Source: Cellulomonas sp. Root930
GTDB lineage: Bacteria > Actinomycetota > Actinomycetes > Actinomycetales > Cellulomonadaceae
Direction: 5' to 3'
Assembly (NCBI GenBank): GCA_001429255.1
Contig: LMJI01000001.1
Coordinates: 434,001-498,000, forward strand
Length of the DNA stretch: 64,000 bases
Under the pieces are notes generated by a model. That model had not been told where the DNA came from. It saw only the letters and a list, made by a program, of their open reading frames with translations, and made no database searches. The translations under genes were made by a program, and so were the position numbers. Positions 8,883 through 18,366 of the stretch are shown piece by piece. Every line of letters begins with the position of its first letter. The stretch's first letter is position 1.

Positions 8883-9368
8883 TCACCGACGGACGAGGCC
8901 CAGCCACCGCGGCACCCGCTGCCGGTAGTCGTCGTACGGCGCACCGAACCGCTCGTGCAGGAACCGCTCCTCGGGGAGGATCGCGCCCCAGAGGACGAGG
9001 AGCACTGCCGCCGGGAAGAGGGCGAGCCCCCAGACCGTCGGTCCCAGCAACCCCAGGGCGAGGTAGAGCACGAGCAGGCCGACGTACAACGGGTTGCGGG
9101 AGAGCCGGTACGGGCCCTCCTCGATCATCGCGCGCGTCGCCTGCCCCGGCAGCTGCCCCGTCTCGTGCCGGCCGAACAGCCACAACGACCAGCCGTTCCA
9201 CACAACGACCAGGGCGACCAACGCCCAGCCGAGCGGAATCCGCCAGCCGCCGAGGTCGACCGGGTCTCCCCAGGCTCGCGTGGCCAGCCAGCCGACGACC
9301 AGCGGCGCACCGATCGCGACCGGCGGCCAGAGCCGGAACGCCACGACGCCCGCAGGACCGCTCGCCAT
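8883..9368 (-). CDS. Isoprenylcysteine methyltransferase-like membrane protein
   Basis: This 161-residue polytopic membrane protein has about four spans. The conserved C-terminal half of the ICMT/PEMT-like fold is present: GPYRLSRNPLYVGLL, then EERFLHERFGAPYDDYRQRV and PRW. In this superfamily these segments bind S-adenosylmethionine. Bacterial members mostly have unknown substrates, so only a membrane methyltransferase role is proposed. It lies between peptidase E and VanZ genes on the same strand, with short gaps. Confidence 0.85.
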   Translation of the reverse strand: MASGPAGVVAFRLWPPVAIGAPLVVGWLATRAWGDPVDLGGWRIPLGWALVALVVVWNGWSLWLFGRHETGQLPGQATRAMIEEGPYRLSRNPLYVGLLVLYLALGLLGPTVWGLALFPAAVLLVLWGAILPEERFLHERFGAPYDDYRQRVPRWLGLVRR

Positions 9369-9386
9369 GGCGTCAGTCTCGTCCGG

Positions 9387-10208
9387 CTAGCGGCGCGCGG
9401 CCCAGACCAGCACGCCGGACCCGTCGACCTCGTGCAGCTCCACGACGGGACCACCCGCGCCCGCCGTCAGGACGTCGCCGGGCTGCGCGGTGCCGACCTC
9501 CCACGTGCCGTCGGGCCGCTCGTAGGTGAGCGCGGGGCCCGGGCCGGCGTCGAACGGCAGCGAGGCCGTGCCGCCGTCGGCCAGCAGGCACACCGACCCG
9601 TCGCGACCCGCGTACGCGCTGGCGCCGCCGGGCAACGCGGTGATCGCCCCGGCCGGTAACTCGTCGCACGCGTACACGACCTCGCGCTCGGGAGGCGTCG
9701 TCACGGTGGCGACGACCGCCCACGCGACGAGCGCCGCCGCCAGCCCACCGGGCAGGAGTCGGCGCGCCGACGGCAGCGACGGGCGACGCATGACCGCCAG
9801 CACGGTAGCCGTGAAGGCGAGCCCGAGGAGCCCGCCGATCGTGTTGAGCAGCAGGTCGTTGACGTCGAACGCGCGCCACGACCACCCGACCGCCGCCGAC
9901 ACCAGCAGCTGCACGGTCTCGATCAGGAGCGTGACCCCGAAGCACGCGAGCACGAGCGCCTCGTACCGCCACCGCACGACCAGTGGCAGCAGGATGCCGA
10001 ACGGGATCGTCATGAGGACGTTGCGCTGGACCTCCCACCCGCCGAGCAGGTCGGGCCGCCGCAGCGCGAGGTCGTAGGAGGGACCCGTGCCGCGCTCGAG
10101 CTGCATGGACGGCAGGGGCAGGAACGCCGCCCCGGCGAGCACCACGAGGTACAGGACGAACGCCGCGGTGGCCGCGCGGCGGAGGGCGGGAGCGCGCTGA
10201 TCGGTCAC
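9387..10208 (-). CDS. VanZ-family membrane protein with extra C-terminal domain
   Basis: The 273-residue product has a VanZ-like N-terminal half: a span starting FVLYLVVLAGAAFLPLP, QRNVLMTIPFGILLPLVVRW, FGVTLLIETVQLL and FDVNDLLLNTIGGLLGLAFT, the typical signatures with Arg-Asn, Glu-Thr and Asp-Asn polar residues in the helices. A further span and an extracytoplasmic beta-rich segment of about 80 residues (CDELPAGAITALPGG onward) follow, which simple VanZ proteins lack. VanZ proteins modulate teicoplanin sensitivity in enterococci; the role here is unknown. Two more VanZ genes lie at 40470-41347. Confidence 0.87.
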   Translation of the reverse strand: MTDQRAPALRRAATAAFVLYLVVLAGAAFLPLPSMQLERGTGPSYDLALRRPDLLGGWEVQRNVLMTIPFGILLPLVVRWRYEALVLACFGVTLLIETVQLLVSAAVGWSWRAFDVNDLLLNTIGGLLGLAFTATVLAVMRRPSLPSARRLLPGGLAAALVAWAVVATVTTPPEREVVYACDELPAGAITALPGGASAYAGRDGSVCLLADGGTASLPFDAGPGPALTYERPDGTWEVGTAQPGDVLTAGAGGPVVELHEVDGSGVLVWAARR

Positions 10209-10292
10209 CGCACCAGCGTCACCGCGCGACGTGGGGCGGCGCGTCCCCCGACGGCCGGACCGTCAGTCAGCCCACGGTCGGACGTCGCGGGG

Positions 10293-12446
10293 TCAGTCCA
10301 CGTCCTGCGCGGCGAGCGCGTCGGTCAGCAGACCGACCAGTGCCTCGAGCTGCACGTCGGTCGACGAGGCGTCCTCGTCCCCGGCACCGTCCAACGCCCG
10401 TGCGGCCAGTCCGGCCTTGCTGTCGATCAGCTCGGCGATCTTGGCGTCGATGGTCTGCGCGGCGATGATCCGCCACGCGGTGACGGGCTCGTCCTGGCCG
10501 ATCCGATGGATCCGGTCGATGGCCTGCGTCTGCTCGGCGTCGGTCCAGGACAGCTCGGCCAGCACCAGGTTGGACGCGACCTGGAGGTTCAGCCCCACGC
10601 CGGCGGCCATCAGGGAGCAGACGACGATCTGCACCTCGGGGTCGTCGGTGAACGCGGCGATGTTCTTGTTGCGCGTCCTGGTCGTCTGGTCGCCGCGGAT
10701 CGACGCGTACTTGATGCCGCGGTCGGCGAACGTCTGCTCGGCCTGGTCCATCACGTCGATGTGCCTGGCGAAGAACACCACCTTGCCGACGTTGCGGGCC
10801 AGCTGCGCCGCGTAGTCGGCGGCCAGCCCTGCCTTCGCCTGGCCGATCCGACGGACCATCGTGAACACGTTCTCGCCGCCGGTCTGCGAGCTGGAGTCCT
10901 TGAGCTCCGCGGCCGCGACCCGGCGCACGAGGTGGTCGTCGATGCCCTCCACCACGGCGCCGCTGCTGGTGTGCCACTCCACGGCGGCCCGGTAGCGCTC
11001 GACCAGCCGGGTCGCGAGGGCGGCCTCGGCGGCGCGGATCGAGCGGCCGACTGCCCCGTCGAGCTCGACCGGCAGGTCCGCCACCCGGCGGGCAGGGATG
11101 TCGGCGACGACATCGATCTTGCGACGACGGACGATGCCCATGTCGATGACGCTGGATCGCGCGGCGGCGGAGAACCCGCGGTCGGCCGGGGTGAGCCCGG
11201 ACTCCTCGAGGGCGGTCATCAGCGCGCCGAGCGGCTTGGTGTCGTCGATCCAGCCGAGGAACTGCCAGATCGCCCGGAAGTCCTCGATGTCGTTGATCAG
11301 CGGCGTGCCGGTGAGCGCCATGAGCAGCGGCCGGGCGGTGCGGGCGCGGATCCGCTCGGAGATCGCGAGGACGTGCTTGGAGCGCTGCGACGACTTGTTC
11401 TTGATGAAGTGCGCCTCGTCGACGACCATGCCGCGGAAGCCGTGGTCGCCGAGCCAGCCGACGTGCCGGTCCAGGAGCTCGTAGTTCACGATCACGACGT
11501 CCGCGAACCCGTCCATCCGGTCCCCGTCGCCGTGCACCACCGTGGGCCTGCGGAACGGCGTCCACATCCCGACCTCGTGCGCCCAGTTGGTCTTCACCAC
11601 GTTGGGCACCACCACCAGCAGCGGGAAGGCGTCGGCCGCCTGCGCGGCGAGCAGCGCCTGGGCGGTCTTGCCGAGCCCGGGCTCGTCGGCGAGCAGGAAC
11701 GTGCGGTGACCGTTGGCAGCGGCCGTGACGACCCGCGCCTGGTGCGGCATCAGCTCCCGTCCCGCGGAGACGGACACGGGCCGGGCCTCGGGCAGCGCCA
11801 TGCAGGCGGGGGCGCCGGTGGCGGCGACCTCGAAGGACCGGAACAGCGGTTCGAGCAGCTCCCAACCGGCCAGCCGGTGGGTCCGTGGAGCGACCCGCGC
11901 GGCGGCGGCCGCCTCGTAGTCCGGAGCGAGGAACGGGTTCGACAGCTGGCGTGAGATGACCGACCGCGGCACCACCCGGTTCTCGACGCCGGGCGCCGGC
12001 GCAGCAGGCGCGGCGGGCGCGGGCGCCTCCGGCGGCTCCAGCCCTCCTTCGCGCATCAGGGTCGCCTTGTAGTCGTGCGCCGCGTCGGAGACCTTGGCAT
12101 CCTCGGCCAGCAGCGCGAGCAGCGACGTGTCGCGGGCTGCGGTCCTGGCCAGCATCGTCGCCACGCCGTCGAGCCGCTTGAGCTGCTCGGCACGCTTCGC
12201 CGTGGTCAGGCCGGTGTCGGCCTTCACCCGGGCGCGCTCCTCGCGCACCAGCAGCGCGACGACCTGGAACTTCGTGCGCATCGCCGGGCGCGTCGGCGGT
12301 CGCTGCACCGCGCGGTCGACCTCGCGGGCGACGTCGGCGAGCACCGGGATGATGCCCTGCTCGGTCGGGCGCTGCGGGGAGCGGCGGCGCTGAGCGCCGG
12401 GGTCGGTGCGCGCGCGACCGGACCCGCGTTGGCCTGGTCGAGCCAC
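10293..12446 (-). CDS. SNF2-family DEAD/DEAH-box helicase
   Basis: This 717-residue ATP-dependent DNA translocase has Walker A LLADEPGLGKTAQ (residues 251-263), the DEAH box (343-346), TGTPL (motif III region) and the C-terminal lobe with VVFFARH, GDQTT, GVGLNLQ and DRIHRIGQ. The arrangement is that of single-chain SNF2 proteins used in DNA repair or remodelling. GTG at 12446 is preferred because GAAGGAGG sits immediately upstream. A different frame with ATG at 12466 also reads plausibly through this N terminus, so the first 30 residues are uncertain. No nuclease domain or partner genes are visible nearby. Confidence 0.9.
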   Translation of the reverse strand: MARPGQRGSGRARTDPGAQRRRSPQRPTEQGIIPVLADVAREVDRAVQRPPTRPAMRTKFQVVALLVREERARVKADTGLTTAKRAEQLKRLDGVATMLARTAARDTSLLALLAEDAKVSDAAHDYKATLMREGGLEPPEAPAPAAPAAPAPGVENRVVPRSVISRQLSNPFLAPDYEAAAAARVAPRTHRLAGWELLEPLFRSFEVAATGAPACMALPEARPVSVSAGRELMPHQARVVTAAANGHRTFLLADEPGLGKTAQALLAAQAADAFPLLVVVPNVVKTNWAHEVGMWTPFRRPTVVHGDGDRMDGFADVVIVNYELLDRHVGWLGDHGFRGMVVDEAHFIKNKSSQRSKHVLAISERIRARTARPLLMALTGTPLINDIEDFRAIWQFLGWIDDTKPLGALMTALEESGLTPADRGFSAAARSSVIDMGIVRRRKIDVVADIPARRVADLPVELDGAVGRSIRAAEAALATRLVERYRAAVEWHTSSGAVVEGIDDHLVRRVAAAELKDSSSQTGGENVFTMVRRIGQAKAGLAADYAAQLARNVGKVVFFARHIDVMDQAEQTFADRGIKYASIRGDQTTRTRNKNIAAFTDDPEVQIVVCSLMAAGVGLNLQVASNLVLAELSWTDAEQTQAIDRIHRIGQDEPVTAWRIIAAQTIDAKIAELIDSKAGLAARALDGAGDEDASSTDVQLEALVGLLTDALAAQDVD

Positions 12447-12790
12447 GTCTCCTCCTTCGCCAGCATCGCGCACCGCGACTGCGGCGCCGAGCGTCGTGCA
12501 ACGAGCACCGGGCCACAGGCTCGGGCCAGGGCGCTCGGATCGGTCACCGCGCAGCATCCCCGCGTGCGGGGCACGCGGTCCGGCACCGACGCCGACGGTG
12601 ACACGCCGCCGGGCTTCCTCGTGAACACCGCGCGGCACGGTCATGGTCCGGCGTGATCGCCGGAGCACTGGGAGCCTACCGCCGAGTACCTCGACCTGGT
12701 CAGCGGGCGGCGCTGAATGCCTGTCAGGGGCGCGCGGTGGCGCGGGACGGCGCTAGCGCGAACCGCCCGCGACCACCGTCGGAACCGGGC

Positions 12791-15700
12791 TCAGCTCTTC
12801 GCTCGTTCGAGGCGTTCGACCTTGCGCTCGCCGCCGCATCCGCAGGCCACCTCGGTGTCCGTCGTGACGGGTCCTTGGCACTTGTCGCCGGGGTACTCCG
12901 CCTGCACCGACCAGTTGCCGTCCTCCGCGGTCACGATGAAGTCCTCGTAGCACCCGTTCGCATCGGTGACGACCGTGTGGTACTCCGGCGTGCCGTCCGG
13001 TCGCGTGAACTTCACGATGATCTCTTGGAACGGCAGGGGCGGGTTGGTGCAGCCCTGTGCCGTGATCTGCCGGCAGCGGGCGCGCAGCTTCTCGGGGTCG
13101 AACGGGCGCCCGGACTTCTTGGCCTCCTCGAAGAGCCGCTCGAGGTCCACGCCGTCGCATCGACCGGACCCCGTGGTGAGGGTCAGCTCGGTACTGCGTC
13201 GCAGGTCGACCTGCAGCACGGCGCCGCCGACGGGCACGATCGTGTCTCCCCGAGGCGTCCAGCTGGTCACCTCGAGGCGCCGCGACACGCAGGGCTCGGC
13301 GTCGTCGGGCGGCGTGACCGCGAGGCTTCCGGCCACGTACTCGCCCGGGTTCAAGAGAATCTTCGCCGGCGTGAGGGTGACGTCCCAGTCGGCGGGCGCA
13401 CCCTCGACCCGGAAGTAGAACAGCGCCTGGTGGTCGTACGGGTTGGTCAATCCGTACGAGTACTGCACGGGCGTGTACGGGCTCGCCGTCGTCGATGCGA
13501 CGACGTTGAAGTTCTCCTGGGCGGAGTTGTCGTTCGGATTGGTGTCCGTCCCGACCAGGTTGATGATGTCGACGAGCACGCAGTTGTGCGGGTCGGATGC
13601 GCCGTTCGGTGTCCACTCCACCGGACCGACGATGATCGGTGGACCGGGAGGCAGGCTCGTCACGTGCTTGATGCCGACGAAGCTGTTGAAGTCGGCCTCG
13701 CCGCCCACGGTGTGGTACGGCTCCGAGATGCGGAATCGCACGTCGAAGTCGAACGCGGTGCCCGGGCCGGCGTTGTGGATGCGCGCGTACAGACGGTTCA
13801 CGACGTTCGCGACCGGAGCCTCCGGCGCATTGCTCGGCAACGGCCCCGCCGACTGCTGGTAGCCGTTCTTCGGGGAGTCGATCCAGATGTCGGGACTGAA
13901 CCAGCCGTAGAACTCACCGTCGATGGTGTCGCCGCGCACGATCGACACGTTGTAGTCGGTGACGGGCGGTGCGTAGGCGAGCTGGATCGCGAACGGTGCT
14001 CCGCCTGTTCCGGCGACCACGGTGAAGGTGATGCCCGTGCCCGGGATCGTGCGGCTGTCGCCGATGCCGAAGGCGGCATCCGCCAACGTGTTCGTGCCGG
14101 GGTTGCGATCGAGCACGATCACCGGCCCCTCGCCCTGCGGCACCAGCTCATTGACGTAGTAGCCGATCACGCCACTGGCGGGAAGGGCGCTGTCGGCCCC
14201 GGCTGACGCATCCCGCGCCTCGATGAAGTAGAAGGAGTTCTCGGCGCCGATGGTCGCGGCGCCCTGGCTGAGCCCGATCGCGATGGCCTTGAGGTTGACC
14301 GCCGTCGAGGTCTGGTAGAACAACGGGATCGGGTTCTGCCCGGTGTAGCTCAGCCCCGTTCCGGGTCGGGGGACGTAGCGGATCTCGGATCCGTGTGCCG
14401 ATACCCAGGTGGCGCGCTGCTTCGACCACACCAACGGGTGCACCCCGGTGAACAGCCCGGCCATGTTGTCCCACTCGTCGACGTACGGGCGAGGGAGCAC
14501 CACGCCCGGGTGCGCGTAGAGGTCGACCAGGCCGAACTGGTGGCAGAGGCCGTGCGCGAACCGCGCCACGGGGTTGGCGTACGACTGGATCGAGACCGAC
14601 AGGGGTCGCGGCAGCCCGGCGGGCATGTCGTAGGGCCATGGTCCCGTCGTCGCCCAGTCGCCGGTGAAGTTCACGTCGTTGGTGACGATCACGATGCGGT
14701 CGATGTCGTCCGCGGGGTTCCCCGTCCCCCGGTCGAAGACCGTCGGGTCGGCGGTGACGAGCTTGCCGACCACCTCCTGCGTGAGCTCGACGAGCATGTT
14801 GCGGCTCGGATGCGAGTAGTAGTCCTTGTTGTGGTCGAGAGCGATGGGCCCGACGTAGGTCGGCAGCACCGTGGCGGTCCCGTAGCTCACCTCGCCGATG
14901 TAGCCGGCCGCCTGCACCAGCGTGTTCATGAGGCTCGGCAGCGGCGGCGTGAACGCGATGTCGGAGAACGTCACCCGTGCGACGAGGGTGTCCTGGTTCC
15001 CCGTCGGGACGGGCGCCTTCGCGAGGTTCCCGGCCGCCACGATCGAGTACCCCTGGCCAGGAGCCCCGACGTTCACGGTGGTCGCGGCCACGGTGACCGT
15101 CCAGTCGCCGACCGCCGGGGTCGTGACCAGCACCACCTCGACGTTGTTGAGGGCATCCGCCGTTCCACCGGTGGTCGAGACCCCGCCCGAGAACTGGTTG
15201 CCACGGAAGACCTGGCTGCCGTCGGGGCTGGTCACCGTGAGGTCGAGATCGTTGATCACCGGGGTCGCGCTGCCGGCCGCTCCGGGCGGCTCGGTCCACG
15301 CCAGAACGATGCGCAGCGGCTCGGTGTTCGCCGCCACGTCCACGTGGTGCGTCACGGTGTCGCCGGTCTGGAGGCCGTCGATGTTGCGCACGTCCCAGAC
15401 GATGCTGTTGCGGACCTGGCCGTCGAAGTAGAGCGCGTTCTCCGCCAAGACCCTGCCCCAGCCCTCGCCGTCCGCGGCGGCGCCCGGATAGCCGGCGATG
15501 CCCGTGACATCGACAGCGGAGTTGATGAGGGTCGCCTTGACCAAGGCTCCGGAGGGCGTGAAGCCCTGGCCCGGCTGCTGCGTACCGGTCGGGTACCAAC
15601 CCTCCATGTAGTACTGCCTGACCAGCGCTGCGAGTCCGGCCACGGCGGGGGCCGCGAAGCTCGTGCCGGAGTCCATGCGAGTGCCGCACGCCGTGCCGTC

Positions 15701-16972
15701 GTCGGCGGACGTGATGTTGCGCCCAGGTGCCATGACGTCGGGCTTGCGCCGTCCGTCGACGGTGAACTCCCGGATCCCGCTGGCGAAGTTCGCCTGGTTC
15801 GGGCTCTGGTCGGTGGCGTTGACCACGAGCGGGTTCTTCGCCGTGTCGGGCGGACAGATCGGCGGCTGGTTGTTCGGGCCGATGATGACGAGCTCGTCCT
15901 CGTTCTCCCACGTGAAGCGATCGGCGTCGACGCTCAGCTGTGTGTACTGCCTCGTCGACTTGTCGTCCCAGCTGTTGGTGTGGATGTGCGCGCCGTCGCC
16001 TTGCGCCTCGACCAGGTAGTCGAAGAACGACTCGGTACCGCCGGCGAAGTCCAGATCGAGCAGGTACCCGTGCGAGAGTCGGGCCCGCGGCGCGTTCCCG
16101 TTGTTCGCGTTCGGGGCGGCCGACAGCGCGTCGTTGTTCACGTCCTCGCCGGCGGCGTTCCCCGCCGAGAACGTGCCGTGGTCCGCCGACACCGCACCGT
16201 TGTTGACGTTGCGCACACCCACGACCTTGCGGTGCGCCGGGCGTGGCGTGTTGTCGACCAGATCCTCGAAGAAGCAGTGGCCGACGTCGAGAGCACCGTC
16301 GATGTGCCCGATGATCTGGCCCTCACCGCGGAGTCCTTTGCCCCACAGCGGCCGCGAGTTGGTCGTGTTGCTCTGGATGACCCAGCTGGTGGTGCCGTTG
16401 TTGAGGGTCACCTCGCCCACTTCCTCGATGTGGCGAACGCCCTCGAGCTCGGCGATCCGTCGCGCGTCGTCGTGGGAGCCAGCCGCCACGACCAGTCGCG
16501 GGACACCGCGCACGCCCTCATCGTGGCTGGCGACAACCTCGAGCCCGAGTGCGGCAACCGCTTTGGCCAGCACCTCGGCCTCCGTCCAGTCGAAGCCGAT
16601 GACGACGAACCGGGTGCCCAGCGCCCTGCGCTCCTTCGTCTCGAAGACGAGCGTCCCGATCGCCGGGTCGAGCTTGTCCTCCGGCACGAACGGAGCGACG
16701 GCGCGCACCAGGTCGGACTCCGCGAGCGCCCGCACCGACTTGCGCGAGACCCGCTCGATGTAGGCGAACTCGGGAACGTAGTCCTCAAGACGCAGGCGGA
16801 ATCGTCCGGTGAGGATCTCCCGATCCTCGCGGGTGGGCGAGCCGTGCAGCTGCACGACCACGGAGATGTGGTCGTCGGAGCTCTCTCGATCACCGCCGCC
16901 GTCGTCCAGCGACCTGCTGAGGGGGTCGAAGCGACGGCCCGCAAGCTCGACCTGCGGTGATGGATCACTCAT
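12791..16972 (-). CDS. Giant subtilisin-like (S8) protease with degenerate M6-like segment
   Basis: The 1393-residue protein starts at ATG 16972 after GGGAGGC. The S8 catalytic triad is readable: Asp225 (GHIDGALD), His265 (SADHGTFSAGNAAG) and Ser436 (DSGTSFAAPAVAGLAAL). An about 190-residue N-terminal region resembles a propeptide, and a beta-sandwich (about 540-650) follows the protease. Around 640-900 is an immune-inhibitor-A-like segment with HGLCHQFGLVDLY (807-819), where the expected HExxH glutamate is Gly. Two or three Ig-like modules and a C-terminal Cys-containing beta domain follow. No signal peptide or membrane anchor is present, so export, if any, is non-classical. Its substrate is unknown. 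No inhibitor or dedicated secretion genes are adjacent. Confidence 0.9.
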   Translation of the reverse strand: MSDPSPQVELAGRRFDPLSRSLDDGGGDRESSDDHISVVVQLHGSPTREDREILTGRFRLRLEDYVPEFAYIERVSRKSVRALAESDLVRAVAPFVPEDKLDPAIGTLVFETKERRALGTRFVVIGFDWTEAEVLAKAVAALGLEVVASHDEGVRGVPRLVVAAGSHDDARRIAELEGVRHIEEVGEVTLNNGTTSWVIQSNTTNSRPLWGKGLRGEGQIIGHIDGALDVGHCFFEDLVDNTPRPAHRKVVGVRNVNNGAVSADHGTFSAGNAAGEDVNNDALSAAPNANNGNAPRARLSHGYLLDLDFAGGTESFFDYLVEAQGDGAHIHTNSWDDKSTRQYTQLSVDADRFTWENEDELVIIGPNNQPPICPPDTAKNPLVVNATDQSPNQANFASGIREFTVDGRRKPDVMAPGRNITSADDGTACGTRMDSGTSFAAPAVAGLAALVRQYYMEGWYPTGTQQPGQGFTPSGALVKATLINSAVDVTGIAGYPGAAADGEGWGRVLAENALYFDGQVRNSIVWDVRNIDGLQTGDTVTHHVDVAANTEPLRIVLAWTEPPGAAGSATPVINDLDLTVTSPDGSQVFRGNQFSGGVSTTGGTADALNNVEVVLVTTPAVGDWTVTVAATTVNVGAPGQGYSIVAAGNLAKAPVPTGNQDTLVARVTFSDIAFTPPLPSLMNTLVQAAGYIGEVSYGTATVLPTYVGPIALDHNKDYYSHPSRNMLVELTQEVVGKLVTADPTVFDRGTGNPADDIDRIVIVTNDVNFTGDWATTGPWPYDMPAGLPRPLSVSIQSYANPVARFAHGLCHQFGLVDLYAHPGVVLPRPYVDEWDNMAGLFTGVHPLVWSKQRATWVSAHGSEIRYVPRPGTGLSYTGQNPIPLFYQTSTAVNLKAIAIGLSQGAATIGAENSFYFIEARDASAGADSALPASGVIGYYVNELVPQGEGPVIVLDRNPGTNTLADAAFGIGDSRTIPGTGITFTVVAGTGGAPFAIQLAYAPPVTDYNVSIVRGDTIDGEFYGWFSPDIWIDSPKNGYQQSAGPLPSNAPEAPVANVVNRLYARIHNAGPGTAFDFDVRFRISEPYHTVGGEADFNSFVGIKHVTSLPPGPPIIVGPVEWTPNGASDPHNCVLVDIINLVGTDTNPNDNSAQENFNVVASTTASPYTPVQYSYGLTNPYDHQALFYFRVEGAPADWDVTLTPAKILLNPGEYVAGSLAVTPPDDAEPCVSRRLEVTSWTPRGDTIVPVGGAVLQVDLRRSTELTLTTGSGRCDGVDLERLFEEAKKSGRPFDPEKLRARCRQITAQGCTNPPLPFQEIIVKFTRPDGTPEYHTVVTDANGCYEDFIVTAEDGNWSVQAEYPGDKCQGPVTTDTEVACGCGGERKVERLERAKS

Positions 16973-17457
16973 GGCAATGCCTCCCGGATCGGCTCGCGCA
17001 CTCTGGCGCGCCCCCTTGGCTCAGCGACCGCCGGACACGGCCCGATCAATTGCAGGGAGTTCCGGTCGAGTAGGGCCGGGAGCATGGCGTCCCCAGCCGG
17101 GTTCCAGGCGGCGGTCCGACGGATTCACACGCCGATCCTGCAACGAATGCACGTCGCGCAGCTGCCAGGTGGCTCGTTCATCGTTCACCCGCACGAGTGC
17201 CGGCGGCAAGGCCCTTGCGCGGCAGTCCAGCCCTCGGCCGGACACCTCACTGGAACGGGGAACGACCGTGCCTCTGCGGTGGCCCGCGGTGAGCGCGGTG
17301 GCGCACTACCGGATCTGCCGACACACGCTTGAGGAGTTCGATCCGAGGCTCGTCCCACGCCTCTGACCTGCGGAAATGCATGCACGAAGTTCCGCCACTG
17401 CGAACGTTCTGCGAGTTCTGCTGACCACGTGCTGACCACGCCGAGCGAGGACAACTC
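16973..17457. other. 485-bp intergenic stretch, no gene supported
   Basis: Upstream of the subtilase gene; the proximal 20 bases hold its ribosome site and its promoter is expected nearby. Short open frames occur on both strands but none has a supported start, domain or homologue in the window. No strong hairpin, tRNA or repeat array was seen. The next 111 bases hold a short coding remnant. Confidence 0.5.
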
Positions 17458-17568
17458 CTAGATCCACGCCGCGTACGCCACCTGGAGACCTCGGTCAATG
17501 CGTAGTACGACGGCCACACGACCGTCACTGTCCACGCCGAGCGCCACCGAGCGGATGGGGTGGGTCAC
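17458..17568 (-). pseudogene. Short coding remnant, C-terminal fragment of unknown protein
   Basis: A 36-codon stretch opens with GTG and reads VTHPIRSVALGVDSDGRVAV, then VLRIDRGLQVAYAAWI and a TAG stop. The amphipathic beta pattern resembles the end of a globular protein rather than random high-GC sequence. No longer convincing frame continues upstream. It could be a truncated gene end or a tiny real gene; evidence is weak. Confidence 0.3.
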
Positions 17569-17701
17569 TGCCGTCGGACGCGGCCTTGAGCTTTCGTGAC
17601 TTCCGCTTCGCATTACCAGCGGCGCGAGCCCAGGAGCGAAGCTCCGACAAACGCCCCGGGCGTGGTGTGCGTACCGAGTTCCGGCGTTGCACGGACTGGC
17701 G

Positions 17702-18292
17702 TCAGTAGAACCCGCCCTCAGGATTCGGTGCAAGGTACACGTCGACGAGCCCATCGTGGAGCACGAACCGGACATGTGAGGTCGGCTCACCGGACGGCGC
17801 GGGTGGGAACATGTCAGGCGGGAAGTCGAGGTCGGCGACGGGGTCGAGCGACGGTGCTGAGCAGCGGACCATGATGATGCGACTTTCCGCGACTATCGCG
17901 AGGCACGGCTTCGCCTCCGGCGCCGTCGTGCTCCAGACTTGCAGCTCACCATAGGAGCCGTAGGAGACGAAGTCGGCGTCCGTCACGCCGCCCATGGTCG
18001 TGGCGGCCTCGTCGTCGAGAGGAATAGCCCCCTGGTCGGGATCGGCCTGCGGCGTGAGCTGTGCTACCGGTTTGGGCTCGCTCGACTCGTTGACGGCGAG
18101 GACACCGACGGCGATGGCCGCCACCAGCACCGCAACCGCGGCGATGGCCCACGGCAGGATGCGTCGGACACGCCTGTTGTGTGGATCTCGTGGTGTGGTG
18201 TCGAGCGCCGGCCCGTCGGCTTGTTCGCCCTCAGTCGGGGGCCGGCCGCCCAAGGCATCGGGCGCTGCCGGATCGTGCTCACGGCCGTTCAT
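17702..18292 (-). CDS. Single-span membrane protein, tandem paralogue 1
   Basis: The 196-residue protein has an acidic, Pro/Gly-rich cytoplasmic N terminus, one membrane span at about residues 44-68 (ILPWAIAAVAVLVAAIAVGV) and an extracytoplasmic domain of about 115 residues. The C-terminal half (YGELQVWSTTAPEAKPCLAI, then RIIMVRCSAP, DPVADLDFPP, SHVRFVLHDGLVDVYLAPNP) aligns by eye with the next gene upstream. A pair of cysteines (CLAI and RCS) may form a disulfide. Family and function are not recognised. Gene order and spacing (74 nt) suggest co-transcription with the paralogue. Confidence 0.75.
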   Translation of the reverse strand: MNGREHDPAAPDALGGRPPTEGEQADGPALDTTPRDPHNRRVRRILPWAIAAVAVLVAAIAVGVLAVNESSEPKPVAQLTPQADPDQGAIPLDDEAATTMGGVTDADFVSYGSYGELQVWSTTAPEAKPCLAIVAESRIIMVRCSAPSLDPVADLDFPPDMFPPAPSGEPTSHVRFVLHDGLVDVYLAPNPEGGFY

Positions 18293-18366
18293 CTGCGGGT
18301 CCTCTCGATCGGATCAGCCGGGCTGACTGCTCGCGCTGTGGACCGGAACAGTGGCGCGGCGCCCTG

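Noticed and set aside
17021..17245. Small open frames in the gap before the subtilase gene
   Set aside because: Overlapping on both strands with unbiased codon use and no ribosome sites.
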